From: DATKLX01 sp035542155
Lineage (GTDB): Bacteria; Chloroflexota; Anaerolineae; Anaerolineales; Anaerolineaceae
Assembly: GCA_035542155.1 (NCBI GenBank)
Contig: DATKLX010000191.1
Span: 1-37,873 of the forward strand
DNA length: 37,873 nucleotides
Direction: 5' to 3'
The translations under genes were made by a program, and so were the position numbers. Below, in pieces: positions 8,862-16,288 of this stretch. Within the stretch, counting starts at the first letter, position 1, and every line of letters begins with the position of its first letter. The notes under the pieces are model-generated. The model searched no databases, was not told where the DNA came from, and saw only the letters and a program-made list of their open reading frames with translations.

Positions 8862-8899
8862 AAAAAGGGTATGGTGAAGCAAAAAACTTCACCATACCC
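8862..8899 (-). terminator. Rho-independent terminator of the small membrane protein gene
   Basis: A perfect 13-bp stem (8867-8879 with 8887-8899, gggtatggtgaag / cttcaccataccc) has a 7-nt loop and is followed on the minus strand by TTTTT (plus-strand A run 8862-8866). Just left of it, ttaacc/ggttaa (8821-8826, 8858-8863) enclose ttaccc/gggtaa (8833-8838, 8845-8850), so the whole stretch is structured and may also stop plus-strand transcripts from 8774. Confidence 0.85.
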
Positions 8900-8919
8900 G
8901 AGAAGACAGCTCTCCCTGC

Positions 8920-9108
8920 TTAGCTGGCTTTCCTACGGCTGGAGAAGAAAAACAGGGCTGCGCCAAGGATGGCGACGATGACGCCCAAAATGGTGAACTG
9001 CATTTGACCGGACATGAAGCTGCCCAAGAGCACATTCGTCCCTTGCAGAATCCAGACCAGACCGATGAGGACGAATAAGAAACCGATAATCCTTCCAACC
9101 CAACGCAT
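8920..9108 (-). CDS. Small two-helix membrane protein (62 aa)
   Basis: From ATG 9108 the protein has 62 residues with two membrane helices: WVGRIIGFLFVLIGLVWIL and FTILGVIVAILGAALFFF. A short loop (QGTNVLLGSFMSGQMQ) joins them, and it ends with the basic tail SSRRKAS. GGAGG lies 6 nt upstream of this ATG, so the 15-residue upstream extension from 9153 is rejected. A strong terminator follows the stop. The protein is not assigned to a named family, although the pattern resembles small DUF-type membrane proteins common in Chloroflexota. The gene is monocistronic by position. Confidence 0.8.
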   Translation of the reverse strand: MRWVGRIIGFLFVLIGLVWILQGTNVLLGSFMSGQMQFTILGVIVAILGAALFFFSSRRKAS

Positions 9109-9267
9109 GATTTCCTCCTGCATAACAAAACTGACTACCGAGGTTGTTACCATAAGATACGCAGGAATTCGCGGGTTGGATGTACGCAGACCGGGCGGTC
9201 AGAACCAGCGGGTGGTTTTGGATTGGTCGTCGCGGAAGGCCGTGCTGAAGATGCGCCACTTTCTGAC

Positions 9268-10317
9268 TCAAACCGAACCCAGGCGTGCACGGGCGAAGAG
9301 GAGGCCGGCTGCCCCGAGGAGAATCAGCGCTCCGGCCAGGATCGGCATGAACGGCGGGGGTTGGGAGGTGATGCCGGCGGTGGCCGGGATGGGGATCGAC
9401 GTCCCGGTGGGAAGCGAGGTTGCGGTGGGCGGCGGCTCGGTCGGCGTGCTGGTGGGCGGGACCAGGGTTTCTGTGGGGGGCTGGGTGGCGGTGGGCGGCA
9501 GCGCGGCGATCGCGGTGGGCGCGAGACCGACGATCAGTTTTTGTCCAACGTAGATGACACTGGTTTTGGGATCCAGGGCATTCCAGGTGCGGATCTCATC
9601 GATTGTCGTTCCATAGGTTACCGCAATGCTCCACAGAGTCTGGCCTTCCTCGACAGTGTGGACCGTACCGCTGGTGGTATCCAGGGTGGCGGTTGGGGAG
9701 CTGACTTCAGTCGTGGGTGAATTGATCTCTGCCGTTGGGGAGCTGGTCTCCACGGCTGCGGAACTGGTGTCGGCTGATGGAACGTTTTGCTTTTGGACGG
9801 TCGCTGTCGGGGATGGGGACGCGCCATGGGATTCTGTCACCGATGGGACGCCCTTGGGACGGATATCCAGGCTGACGTAGGTGTAATCCGCATTCGAGGC
9901 TACACCCACTCCGATAGTCCCGGTTGGATAGCCAAGCAATGTTTTGGTGTGAGTGGCATCCCCCCAATTATCCGAAATCAGTTGTTCCACATTCAGGTAC
10001 CCTATACTGGCATAGGCAATATTTTCCAGGATCCCGTGCTGCGAGGGCATGGTTCCGTCTTTGTGTTTGTGCGTCAGGGTATTGGTGTCCGCCTGGTAGC
10101 GGGCATGCTCCTGAGCGTAAGCCATGAGATAAGGGTCGACCTGGTAAGGGGCTTTTCCAAGACTTTTCCGCAGGGCGTTCACCGCACCGATGATATTCAC
10201 AGCGGTCAGCTCAGTCTGGGCGGAGACCGGAGCATGAGATGGAATGGCCAGGCTGGCTATTGTCAACGGGAAAGCCAACAAAAGCAGGAGCGGAAAGGCA
10301 TGGATGCAGCGCAACAT
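9268..10317 (-). CDS. Secreted CAP-domain (SCP/PR1-like) protein with LysM domain and C-terminal anchor
   Basis: From ATG 10317 (ggaggg 5 nt upstream) the protein has 349 residues. A signal peptide (about 1-33, LLLLLAFPLTIASLAIP) is followed by a CAP domain (about 38-152) with HARYQADTNTLTHKHKDG and ENIAYAS. Next come a Ser/Thr/Pro linker (about 165-216) with repeats of the form SSPTAE, a LysM domain (about 219-263: HTVEEGQTLWSIAVTYGTT through YVGQKLIV), a second Pro/Thr-rich stalk and a C-terminal membrane helix (about 327-345) with a basic end. LysM binds glycan and the CAP function in bacteria is unclear. The protein is probably exposed on the outer face of the membrane. Confidence 0.9.
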   Translation of the reverse strand: MLRCIHAFPLLLLLAFPLTIASLAIPSHAPVSAQTELTAVNIIGAVNALRKSLGKAPYQVDPYLMAYAQEHARYQADTNTLTHKHKDGTMPSQHGILENIAYASIGYLNVEQLISDNWGDATHTKTLLGYPTGTIGVGVASNADYTYVSLDIRPKGVPSVTESHGASPSPTATVQKQNVPSADTSSAAVETSSPTAEINSPTTEVSSPTATLDTTSGTVHTVEEGQTLWSIAVTYGTTIDEIRTWNALDPKTSVIYVGQKLIVGLAPTAIAALPPTATQPPTETLVPPTSTPTEPPPTATSLPTGTSIPIPATAGITSQPPPFMPILAGALILLGAAGLLFARARLGSV

Positions 10318-10584
10318 GTGGACCCTCCAAATCGGCAAAAAAAATCCCACAGAGTACACAGAGACCTCGGAGAGGAAGAGTAAAAGGTCATGAAGAGCAG
10401 TGGAAGGCAGGAAATTGGCTATTCTTTTGTAAAAGGATAATGCTTATCTGAATATGATTATACGGCATTCGGCAAAGGAATGTTATGGTGAGTTTGGAAA
10501 GGTCTATTCTACCCAAGGAATTGGCCAAATAATTTCTAATATCAATATACAAATAAATAATAGATAATAATATCAATTTAATAC
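10318..10584. other. Gene-free AT-rich divergent intergenic region
   Basis: No gene is supported in this stretch between the CAP/LysM gene (minus) and the DUF2089 gene (plus). The part next to 10345-10375 reads cccacagagtacacagagac, a low-complexity tail of a type dispersed in many bacterial genomes. From about 10440 it becomes very AT-rich and leads into the promoter at 10585. A 67-residue minus-strand reading frame here has no domain likeness and is not reported as a gene. Confidence 0.5.
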
Positions 10585-10612
10585 TTGACAATTGTTATTT
10601 ATTGTGTATAAT
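10585..10612 (+). promoter_or_regulatory. Consensus sigma-70 promoter of the DUF2089 operon
   Basis: TTGACA (10585-10590) and TATAAT (10607-10612) both match consensus exactly and are separated by 16 nt of AT-rich sequence. The expected start is near 10619, which leaves a leader of about 38 nt that carries gggagg before ATG 10657. A perfect pair of boxes suggests strong basal expression or repression by a factor binding the AT-rich flank. Confidence 0.75.
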
Positions 10613-10656
10613 CAAGAAGTCAATCATATTGGAAAAAAGATTCCTGGGAGGTCTGG

Positions 10657-11085
10657 ATGCTGAAGTTATTCGAAAAATGTCCTGCCTGTGGAGGGGAAAT
10701 TATCATTCAGGAAATACGCTGCGCCAACTGCCAACTGGTAATGCGGGGTGAGTTTACTCCAGGGCCTTTCGCGGCTCTTTCGGAAGACCAATTCACCTTT
10801 GTGCGTTCGTTCTTGCGCGTACGGGGGAATTTGAGCGAGCTGGAAAAAGTTCTGGGGATTTCTTACCCAACGATCCGCAACAAGATCGATGAAATCAACC
10901 TGGCTTTAGATCAAGCCGATTCGATTGGGGGGGTAGCCCAGGGACAAAAAGAGACGCGCCTGGAAAATGCCCAGTCGTCTACTGACAGCGAACGCCAATC
11001 TATCTTGCAGCAGGTGGCTGCCGGGAAACTGAGCGCCAGCGAAGCCATCCAACTGTTGAATCAGCGAAAAGGAGGTAAGGAATGA
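10657..11085 (+). CDS. DUF2089 family protein (zinc-ribbon plus helix-turn-helix-like)
   Basis: This 142-residue protein has an N-terminal zinc-ribbon with C8, C11, C22 and C25 (CPAC..CANC). A helical domain follows with LSEDQFTFVRSFLRVRGNL, SELEKVLGISYPTIRNKIDE, the hallmark of DUF2089. That part looks like a helix-turn-helix. A linker leads to a C-terminal short helical motif, ILQQVAAGKLSASEAIQLLN (about 118-137). DUF2089 proteins are small putative regulators of unknown target. It overlaps the next gene by ATGA, so the two products are probably made together. The consensus promoter at 10585 sits just upstream. Confidence 0.9.
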   Translation: MLKLFEKCPACGGEIIIQEIRCANCQLVMRGEFTPGPFAALSEDQFTFVRSFLRVRGNLSELEKVLGISYPTIRNKIDEINLALDQADSIGGVAQGQKETRLENAQSSTDSERQSILQQVAAGKLSASEAIQLLNQRKGGKE

Positions 11086-12383
11086 CCAAAATCCAACAAA
11101 CCTGGCCAGTAGAGGCCTTTGATTCTATTCAAATTCTCGCGTACGAATGGGAGCTCAATCTTCTGGCCACGGAGGGCGATCAGGTAATCCTCGAAAGTGA
11201 GGAGAGCAGCTTCACTCCTGCGGATCGGATCCTGGAGGTCAACCAGGGCTGGCTCCAGATGGGCATGATGGAAGACCATGGCGGGCATTCGAAATTTGAT
11301 CTCCGCCTGCCGCAGCGAAAGCCCTGGACTGTCGAAGTCTCAACCTGGAAAGGAAAGATCGAAGTCCACAACCTGGAACTGCGCCTGAACGCCGCGCTGG
11401 GAAAAGGCGAACTGTACGCTACTAACTGCCAGGGCCAGTTTTCTATTTCAGGTGGGGATGGCAAAGTAGTTCTGGAAAATTGCTCTGAAAAAGAAATGCC
11501 CTCGCGCCAGAACCCACCCGAGTTCGAAGCGATGTCCAATCCTTTCGAAAACCCAAGCCCGCAAGACCCAGCGCGCGATTCATGGGATTGGTTTGACTGG
11601 AGTTCGAGGGACTGGAGCGATTGGGGCCAACGCTTCAGCAGCCAGGCACGGGTGTGGGGATTGAAATTTGGCCGCATGTTCGCTCCCATGGGCCGCATGG
11701 TTCCCAATGCCGGGATCTCCATCCAACTGGCCAAAGGTGATGTGACTGTCGAGCGAATCCATGCAGATAGCTGCTCGGTGGCTATATCCAGGGGAAATTT
11801 GAAAATCCAGCATGGGACGGTCAAAGACCTGGCCTTGACCAATTCTCATGGCGACATCGAGTGTTCCGCGGTCCTGCCTGCCGGTTCCTGGGAATTCCAA
11901 TCCAATCACGGCGATTTGCGAATTGACCTCCCCGCGGATGCCCAGGCTCGTATCGACGCTGCCACCCGGAATGGAGATATTCGCTCGGATATCCCGCTGG
12001 TGCGCGTGCCACGTCCAGGGCCGGAAAGCAGACGAGGGGCGCGGATGGTTGGTACCGTGGGACAATCCAGGGGAGAAGGCGCTCAGATCAGTCTGCTTTC
12101 TAACCATGGGCAAATCAAGATCGGACTGCTCAAAACCGCCAGCGAGTACTCTGCCCGGCCAGAACCGCCGCAAGAAGTAGAAAAAACGATTGAGCCGATC
12201 GCGGAGGGTGTTGCTGTAGAAGCGGACCGGCCTGAGGTGCATCATGAGCCCGGCCAGACTGCCGGACGAACCGAGAGAGCCCCGGAAAATGCCCTTCACC
12301 AGTCTCAACTTTTGATCCTGCAGGCGCTGCGCGATGGGGCGATCAGCGTAGAGGAGGCCGAAAGGCTGTTGAACAGTTTGTAA
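11082..12383 (+). CDS. DUF4097-like (toastrack) beta-helical protein with C-terminal helical motif
   Basis: The 433-residue protein has no signal peptide. Strand repeats of the type found in DUF4097 (putative adhesin or toastrack) proteins occur, for example SISGGDGKVVLENC, SVAISRGNLKIQHG, LTNSHGDIECSA, FQSNHGDLRIDLP and SLLSNHGQIKIG. A Trp/Asp/Ser-rich insertion lies at about 166-186 (DSWDWFDWSSRDWSDWGQ). The end, ILQALRDGAISVEEAERLLN, closely resembles the C-terminal motif of the preceding DUF2089 protein. Bacillus YvlB and LiaX-type proteins combine similar parts and are tied to envelope stress. That role is only inferred here. The start codon overlaps the previous stop (ATGA). Confidence 0.85.
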   Translation: MTKIQQTWPVEAFDSIQILAYEWELNLLATEGDQVILESEESSFTPADRILEVNQGWLQMGMMEDHGGHSKFDLRLPQRKPWTVEVSTWKGKIEVHNLELRLNAALGKGELYATNCQGQFSISGGDGKVVLENCSEKEMPSRQNPPEFEAMSNPFENPSPQDPARDSWDWFDWSSRDWSDWGQRFSSQARVWGLKFGRMFAPMGRMVPNAGISIQLAKGDVTVERIHADSCSVAISRGNLKIQHGTVKDLALTNSHGDIECSAVLPAGSWEFQSNHGDLRIDLPADAQARIDAATRNGDIRSDIPLVRVPRPGPESRRGARMVGTVGQSRGEGAQISLLSNHGQIKIGLLKTASEYSARPEPPQEVEKTIEPIAEGVAVEADRPEVHHEPGQTAGRTERAPENALHQSQLLILQALRDGAISVEEAERLLNSL

Positions 12384-12575
12384 TCGCCCATACCCATCCT
12401 TTGATTTTCCAAACCGCACAGGTACGTTCTAAGGCGGCCTGATCTAGACGACCGCTGGAGTTCGAGCCGTTCATTGGCGAACCGGTTCTGCTTCAAGCCG
12501 CCTGTATCTCATAACAAACCGCATTCTTGCGACGACCAGAAAACCTGGTGGCTTGATTTCAGTTTTGGAGGACCT

Positions 12576-13799
12576 ATGAACACGAATTCCCTTTCCAGGC
12601 GCTCCCTGGGCCTGATTTTTTTCGTAATGTTGATGGATATCATCGGCATCTCGATACTGATGCCCATTGCGCCGTATATCGTCAGCCGTTACAGCGGAAA
12701 CGCATCGATGGTGACCTTGCTGACCGTGATCTACGCCGCAGCCCAGTTCTTCTCTGCCCCCATCCTGGGGAAGATCAGCGACCGGGTTGGCCGCAGACCG
12801 GTACTGCTGGGCTGTGTGTTTGGCTCGGCAGTGGGGTACTTCATTTTCGGGATCGGAGGAGCCCTCTGGGTGCTGTTACTCTCACGACTAATCGATGGAA
12901 TCACTGGCGGCAATCTCTCCACCGCTTCGGCCTACATCGTCGATCTCTCGAAACCTGAAGAGCGGGCAAAAAATATGACCCTGATTGGCATAGCCTACGG
13001 CCTGGGTTTTATCCTCGGGCCGGCTATCGGTGGAGCATTGGGACAAATCAGCCTCAATGCACCCGTCTTTGCTGCCGGAACGATCTCACTGATCAGCGTC
13101 ATTTTCATCTACTTCATGCTGCCCGAATCGCTGGAACGGGAGAGACGAGCTACCACGGCGCTGCGCGCCAGCGATTTCAATCCTTTCGCTTCTATCAGAG
13201 AGATGCTGGCCAGGCCCGGGCTCGGTGCTTTGCTGGTTGTGGCTGTCCTGTTCAATTTTGTATTCGATGGCTATAACAGCGTCATGGGTGTTTACGTATT
13301 GAACAGATTCAACCCCACGGCGCTGGAAACCGGCCTGTTATATGTCATCGCCGGGATCGGCACCGCCTTCGTCCAGGCAACCCTCGTCCGGCGCCTGGTG
13401 CCCCGTTTCGGGGAGAAGCAAATGGCCCTGACCAGCCTGATCGGCGCGGCGGTGGGCGGGCTTCTGTTCATCGCGAGTCCCTCCTTAGGCCTGCTCTACC
13501 CCATGGCTTTTTTGCAGTACGGGATCACCGGTTTTTTCTGGTCGACAGTGGGCGCGATGTCTTCACGCTGTGTTTCCTCTCGGGAACAAGGCCTGCTCGC
13601 GGGGGTGAATGCAGCGTTGAGCGGACTGGTGGCGGCATTGGGTCCCTTATGGGCGGGCGCCATGTACGACCAGCTTGCTCCTACTTCACCATTCTGGATC
13701 GGCGCAGGGATCCTGATTGTCGCCTGCCTGGTGATATTGCGGGTCAAACCCAGGCCCAGGCCGCGAGAGGTGGAAGTGCTCCAGACTGCGGGCGATTGA
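12576..13799 (+). CDS. Major facilitator superfamily transporter (TetA/drug-efflux type)
   Basis: From ATG 12576 (ggagg 6-7 nt upstream) the protein has 407 residues and about 12 membrane helices. The MFS loop 2-3 signature is present as GKISDRVGRRPVLLGC. The motif 5 region GIAYGLGFILGPAIGGALG is typical of drug:H+ antiporters (DHA1, TetA-like), and the N-terminus shows LMDIIGISILMPIAPYI. The substrate cannot be told. The upstream in-frame extension from 12474 has no family likeness and no ribosome-binding site. It follows the toastrack gene by 192 nt without a visible terminator between them, and a long hairpin lies 26 nt after its stop. Confidence 0.92.
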   Translation: MNTNSLSRRSLGLIFFVMLMDIIGISILMPIAPYIVSRYSGNASMVTLLTVIYAAAQFFSAPILGKISDRVGRRPVLLGCVFGSAVGYFIFGIGGALWVLLLSRLIDGITGGNLSTASAYIVDLSKPEERAKNMTLIGIAYGLGFILGPAIGGALGQISLNAPVFAAGTISLISVIFIYFMLPESLERERRATTALRASDFNPFASIREMLARPGLGALLVVAVLFNFVFDGYNSVMGVYVLNRFNPTALETGLLYVIAGIGTAFVQATLVRRLVPRFGEKQMALTSLIGAAVGGLLFIASPSLGLLYPMAFLQYGITGFFWSTVGAMSSRCVSSREQGLLAGVNAALSGLVAALGPLWAGAMYDQLAPTSPFWIGAGILIVACLVILRVKPRPRPREVEVLQTAGD

Positions 13800-13825
13800 C
13801 CCCGGCCTAGATGAAAACAATTCGA

Positions 13826-13866
13826 AACAGCAGAGCCTGATCCGGAAAGGATCAGGCTCTGCTGTT
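13826..13866 (+). terminator. Hairpin after the MFS gene, probable terminator
   Basis: A perfect 18-bp stem (13826-13843 with 13849-13866, core cagagcctgatcc / ggatcaggctctg) has a 5-nt loop. The downstream T-tract is weak (cttgtgaatttt), so termination may be partial. The stem is unusually long for a simple terminator. Confidence 0.65.
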
Positions 13867-13936
13867 CTTGTGAATTTTAGAAAGCATACGGACATTAGAA
13901 AGACGAGACGGCCTGTCATGTTTCCCAATATTCTCT

Positions 13937-13942
13937 TATAAT
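13937..13942 (+). promoter_or_regulatory. Candidate -10 box for the PH-domain gene
   Basis: A consensus TATAAT stands 44 nt before ATG 13987. No good -35 box is seen at 16-18 nt spacing (the best is tgtcat), so this is only a candidate. Confidence 0.35.
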
Positions 13943-13986
13943 CATTGGCACCAGAGGGAATACACCATTAAGAAGGGAAACCTGGG

Positions 13987-14463
13987 ATGAGCGGCAGTGA
14001 GGAGCAGCTTTTGCCTGGCGAGCAGGTCCAACTCAGGGCTCGCATCCAGCGGGTGATGTTTATCGTTCCGGTGATGCTGGTCCTGGCCGGCCTGGCCCTC
14101 TTGATTCTCTCGATGACCAAGCCGGCGAGTTTCCCGGCCTTTGTCGCCCCGGCGGCGGTAGGTGTGTTTCTGCTGGGATCTTTCCTGTTCCTCTACGCTT
14201 CTTTTATCTTCACCACCACGAAGTTTGAGGTAACCAACCGGCGCATCCTGGCCAGGGCAGGATGGCCGCGGAGCAACTCGCTGGAGATCGGGCTCCAGCG
14301 GGTGGACAGCATCCTTCTCCGCCAGTCTTTGCCCGGGCGGATTTTTGATTATGGCACACTGATCGTGGTCGGTTCGGGCGGGTTGCTCAAAGAGGTCCAC
14401 AACATCGTGGCGGCGCGGGAATTTCGCACCCGCATCGAGGAAAAGCTCCCCAGGCATTCCTGA
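13987..14463 (+). CDS. Bacterial PH-domain (bPH2, YdbT-type) membrane protein
   Basis: The 158-residue protein has a short N-terminus beginning SEEQLLPGEQVQLRARI and two membrane helices (about 23-43 and 52-74). A bPH2 domain follows: TTKFEVTNRRILARAGW, SLEIGLQRVDSILLRQSLPG, IFDYGTLIVVGSGG, and a terminal helix AAREFRTRIEEKL. The family is widespread, membrane-bound and of unknown function. The gene sits between two intergenic gaps with a terminator-like hairpin before it, so it is probably transcribed alone. agaaggga lies upstream of the ATG. Confidence 0.88.
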   Translation: MSGSEEQLLPGEQVQLRARIQRVMFIVPVMLVLAGLALLILSMTKPASFPAFVAPAAVGVFLLGSFLFLYASFIFTTTKFEVTNRRILARAGWPRSNSLEIGLQRVDSILLRQSLPGRIFDYGTLIVVGSGGLLKEVHNIVAAREFRTRIEEKLPRHS

Positions 14464-14597
14464 GAGGCCTGTTTAACAATCCCTGAACAAATTTATTTCT
14501 CGCCAAATACAGATAAATATAGACCGGATCAGGAGAATATACTCCAAATGCGCATAGGAACAGTGACGCATAATGATGAATTGGTACCAAATTCCCC

Positions 14598-14652
14598 TTT
14601 TCAGCTTTTGTGAATTTTGGCATAATGGAATTGATAGGAAAAACAATTTTCC
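14598..14652 (+). promoter_or_regulatory. Possible control region of the hdr-mvh operon
   Basis: A weak promoter is possible: TTTTCA (14598-14603), 17 nt, CATAAT (14621-14626). Upstream lies the perfect palindrome TTGGTACCAA (14581-14590), and downstream is the inverted repeat ggaaaa-acaa-ttttcc (14637-14652). Both could be operators. No factor is recognised. Confidence 0.3.
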
Positions 14653-14679
14653 CAGTCATTTCTGATATGCCAATCGAGC

Positions 14680-14685
14680 AGGAGG
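14680..14685 (+). promoter_or_regulatory. Ribosome-binding site fixing the hdrC start at GTG 14691
   Basis: AGGAGG stands 5 nt before GTG 14691. The in-frame ATG at 14667 and GTG at 14610 have no comparable site, so GTG 14691 is the best start. Confidence 0.7.
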
Positions 14686-14690
14686 TACGC

Positions 14691-15275
14691 GTGAAGGAAA
14701 CTCCATCCCAATCGGGAGATACAGGTTCGAGCTTTTTGGAAGAGGTGATCCAGGCCACGCCTGGGGACCCGCGGTTGGAGATGTGCATCCAGTGCGGCAC
14801 CTGTGCCGGATCCTGCCCTTCCGGGGCGGATATGGATCACACCCCGCGGGCGATTTTCGCGATGATCCGCGCCGACATGCGCGAGGAGGTCTTCCAGAGT
14901 AACACGCCCTGGTTCTGCATCTCCTGTTATTACTGTACGGTACGCTGCCCGCAGGAGGTGCACATCACCGACCTGATGTACACCCTCAAGAGCATGGCGC
15001 TGCGCAAGGGCTACGCTCGCAATACTGCCTGGGCTGATTTTTCCAAGACGTTTAACGAGTATGTCTTCAACTACGGGAAAGCTTTCGAGCTAGGCCTGGC
15101 GACGCGCTTCACGATGCGCCACGCCTCGCTGCGCGACATCCCCGGGCTGGCCCAGATGGGGATGGGGATGATGGCCCGGCAGCGGATGAGCCTGATCCCC
15201 CAGAAAATCAATGGGCTGGAGAGCTTGCAGAAGGTTCTCACTCGTGCAGAGGAGATCGAGGAGGAGAGCCGATGA
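14691..15275 (+). CDS. hdrC: CoB-CoM heterodisulfide reductase-like subunit C (HdrC)
   Basis: From GTG 14691 the protein has 194 residues. Two 4Fe-4S motifs are present: C32-C35-C38-C42 (CIQCGTCAGSCP) and C76-C79-C82-C86 (CISCYYCTVRCP), followed by the helical C-terminal region typical of HdrC. In HdrABC complexes HdrC passes electrons from HdrA to the catalytic subunit HdrB. It is the first gene of the hdrCBA-mvhDGA operon and overlaps hdrB by ATGA. The longer start at ATG 14667 would add eight residues. In a bacterium the physiological disulfide or other acceptor is unknown, since CoM-S-S-CoB is a methanogen compound. Confidence 0.92.
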   Translation: MKETPSQSGDTGSSFLEEVIQATPGDPRLEMCIQCGTCAGSCPSGADMDHTPRAIFAMIRADMREEVFQSNTPWFCISCYYCTVRCPQEVHITDLMYTLKSMALRKGYARNTAWADFSKTFNEYVFNYGKAFELGLATRFTMRHASLRDIPGLAQMGMGMMARQRMSLIPQKINGLESLQKVLTRAEEIEEESR

Positions 15276-16288
15276 GAAAATACCTGTTTTATCCGGGTTG
15301 CTCCCTCGAGCGCAATGCCAGCGCCTACTACGACTCGGTCATGGCCTTACGAGAACCGCTGGGGATCGAATTCGAGGAGATCGAAGACTGGAATTGCTGT
15401 GGGGCGACTGAATACACCTCGCTGCACCGCCTGGGCTCCTTTGCCCTGCAGGGGCGCAACCTGGCGCTGGCGGCGAAGCAGGTAGCTGGCGGCAACAACG
15501 TCCTGGCGGCGCCGTGCAGCGCCTGCTATCTTAACCTCTCCAAGGCCGAGCATTACCTGCGCGGGGACGAACATCTCGCCGCGCAGGTTAACGAGGCTCT
15601 GGCGACGGGCGGACTGAGCTACCGGCCAGGGACGATCGACGTCCGCCACATGCTGGACATCCTGCTGAACGATATCGGCCTGGAAGAGATCCGCGCGAAG
15701 GTGGTCAAGCCGCTGACCGGCCTGCGCGTGGCCGCTTATTACGGCTGTTTCGTCATCCGGCCGGATTACGAGCACCGTTTCTCCAGCCCGGAATACCCGA
15801 CAGTGCTCGAAGACCTGCTCGAAGTGCTGGGGGCCGAAGTGGTCGAGTATCCCGCCAAGGCGCACTGCTGCAGCGGGCACATGCCTTCGATCAGCGCGCC
15901 ATCGGCTTACGAGCTGATCCGCCGCCTGATCGCGATGGCTGTAGAGAAGAAGGCCCACACCATCGTGACTCTCTGCCCGATGTGCCAGCTCAACCTGGAC
16001 GCTTACCAGGCGGACATGAACCGCTTCTTTGGGACCAAATACCGCATGCCGATCCTCTATTTCACTCAATTGATCGGGCTGGCTTTTGGCAAAGCTCCGG
16101 AGGAACTGGGGTTTGGCAAAGAATTGGTCGACGCTCGCCCGGCATTAAAGAAGATCGGCGTGAAGATGGTCCATCCGGCGGAGGAAACCGGCGGGACTGC
16201 TCCAGCCGCGCCGAAACCGCGTAAAAAAGAGGAAGGCCTGCCGATGCCCAAGATGCCCGCGAAGCACCAGAATGAGGAGGTAAGCTGA
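15272..16288 (+). CDS. hdrB: Heterodisulfide reductase-like subunit B (HdrB)
   Basis: The 338-residue protein has two complete CCG domains: C10, C42-C43, C82 and C85, and C159, C199-C200, C235 and C238. In methanogen HdrB these motifs bind two non-cubane [4Fe-4S] clusters that split the disulfide. All ligands are kept, so this is probably an active reductase rather than a degenerate homologue. A Lys/Pro-rich tail of about 40 residues (after ELVDARPALKKIG) extends beyond the usual end. The gene overlaps hdrC (ATGA) and hdrA (TGATG), which implies tight co-translation. The electron acceptor in this organism is unknown. Confidence 0.93.
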   Translation: MRKYLFYPGCSLERNASAYYDSVMALREPLGIEFEEIEDWNCCGATEYTSLHRLGSFALQGRNLALAAKQVAGGNNVLAAPCSACYLNLSKAEHYLRGDEHLAAQVNEALATGGLSYRPGTIDVRHMLDILLNDIGLEEIRAKVVKPLTGLRVAAYYGCFVIRPDYEHRFSSPEYPTVLEDLLEVLGAEVVEYPAKAHCCSGHMPSISAPSAYELIRRLIAMAVEKKAHTIVTLCPMCQLNLDAYQADMNRFFGTKYRMPILYFTQLIGLAFGKAPEELGFGKELVDARPALKKIGVKMVHPAEETGGTAPAAPKPRKKEEGLPMPKMPAKHQNEEVS

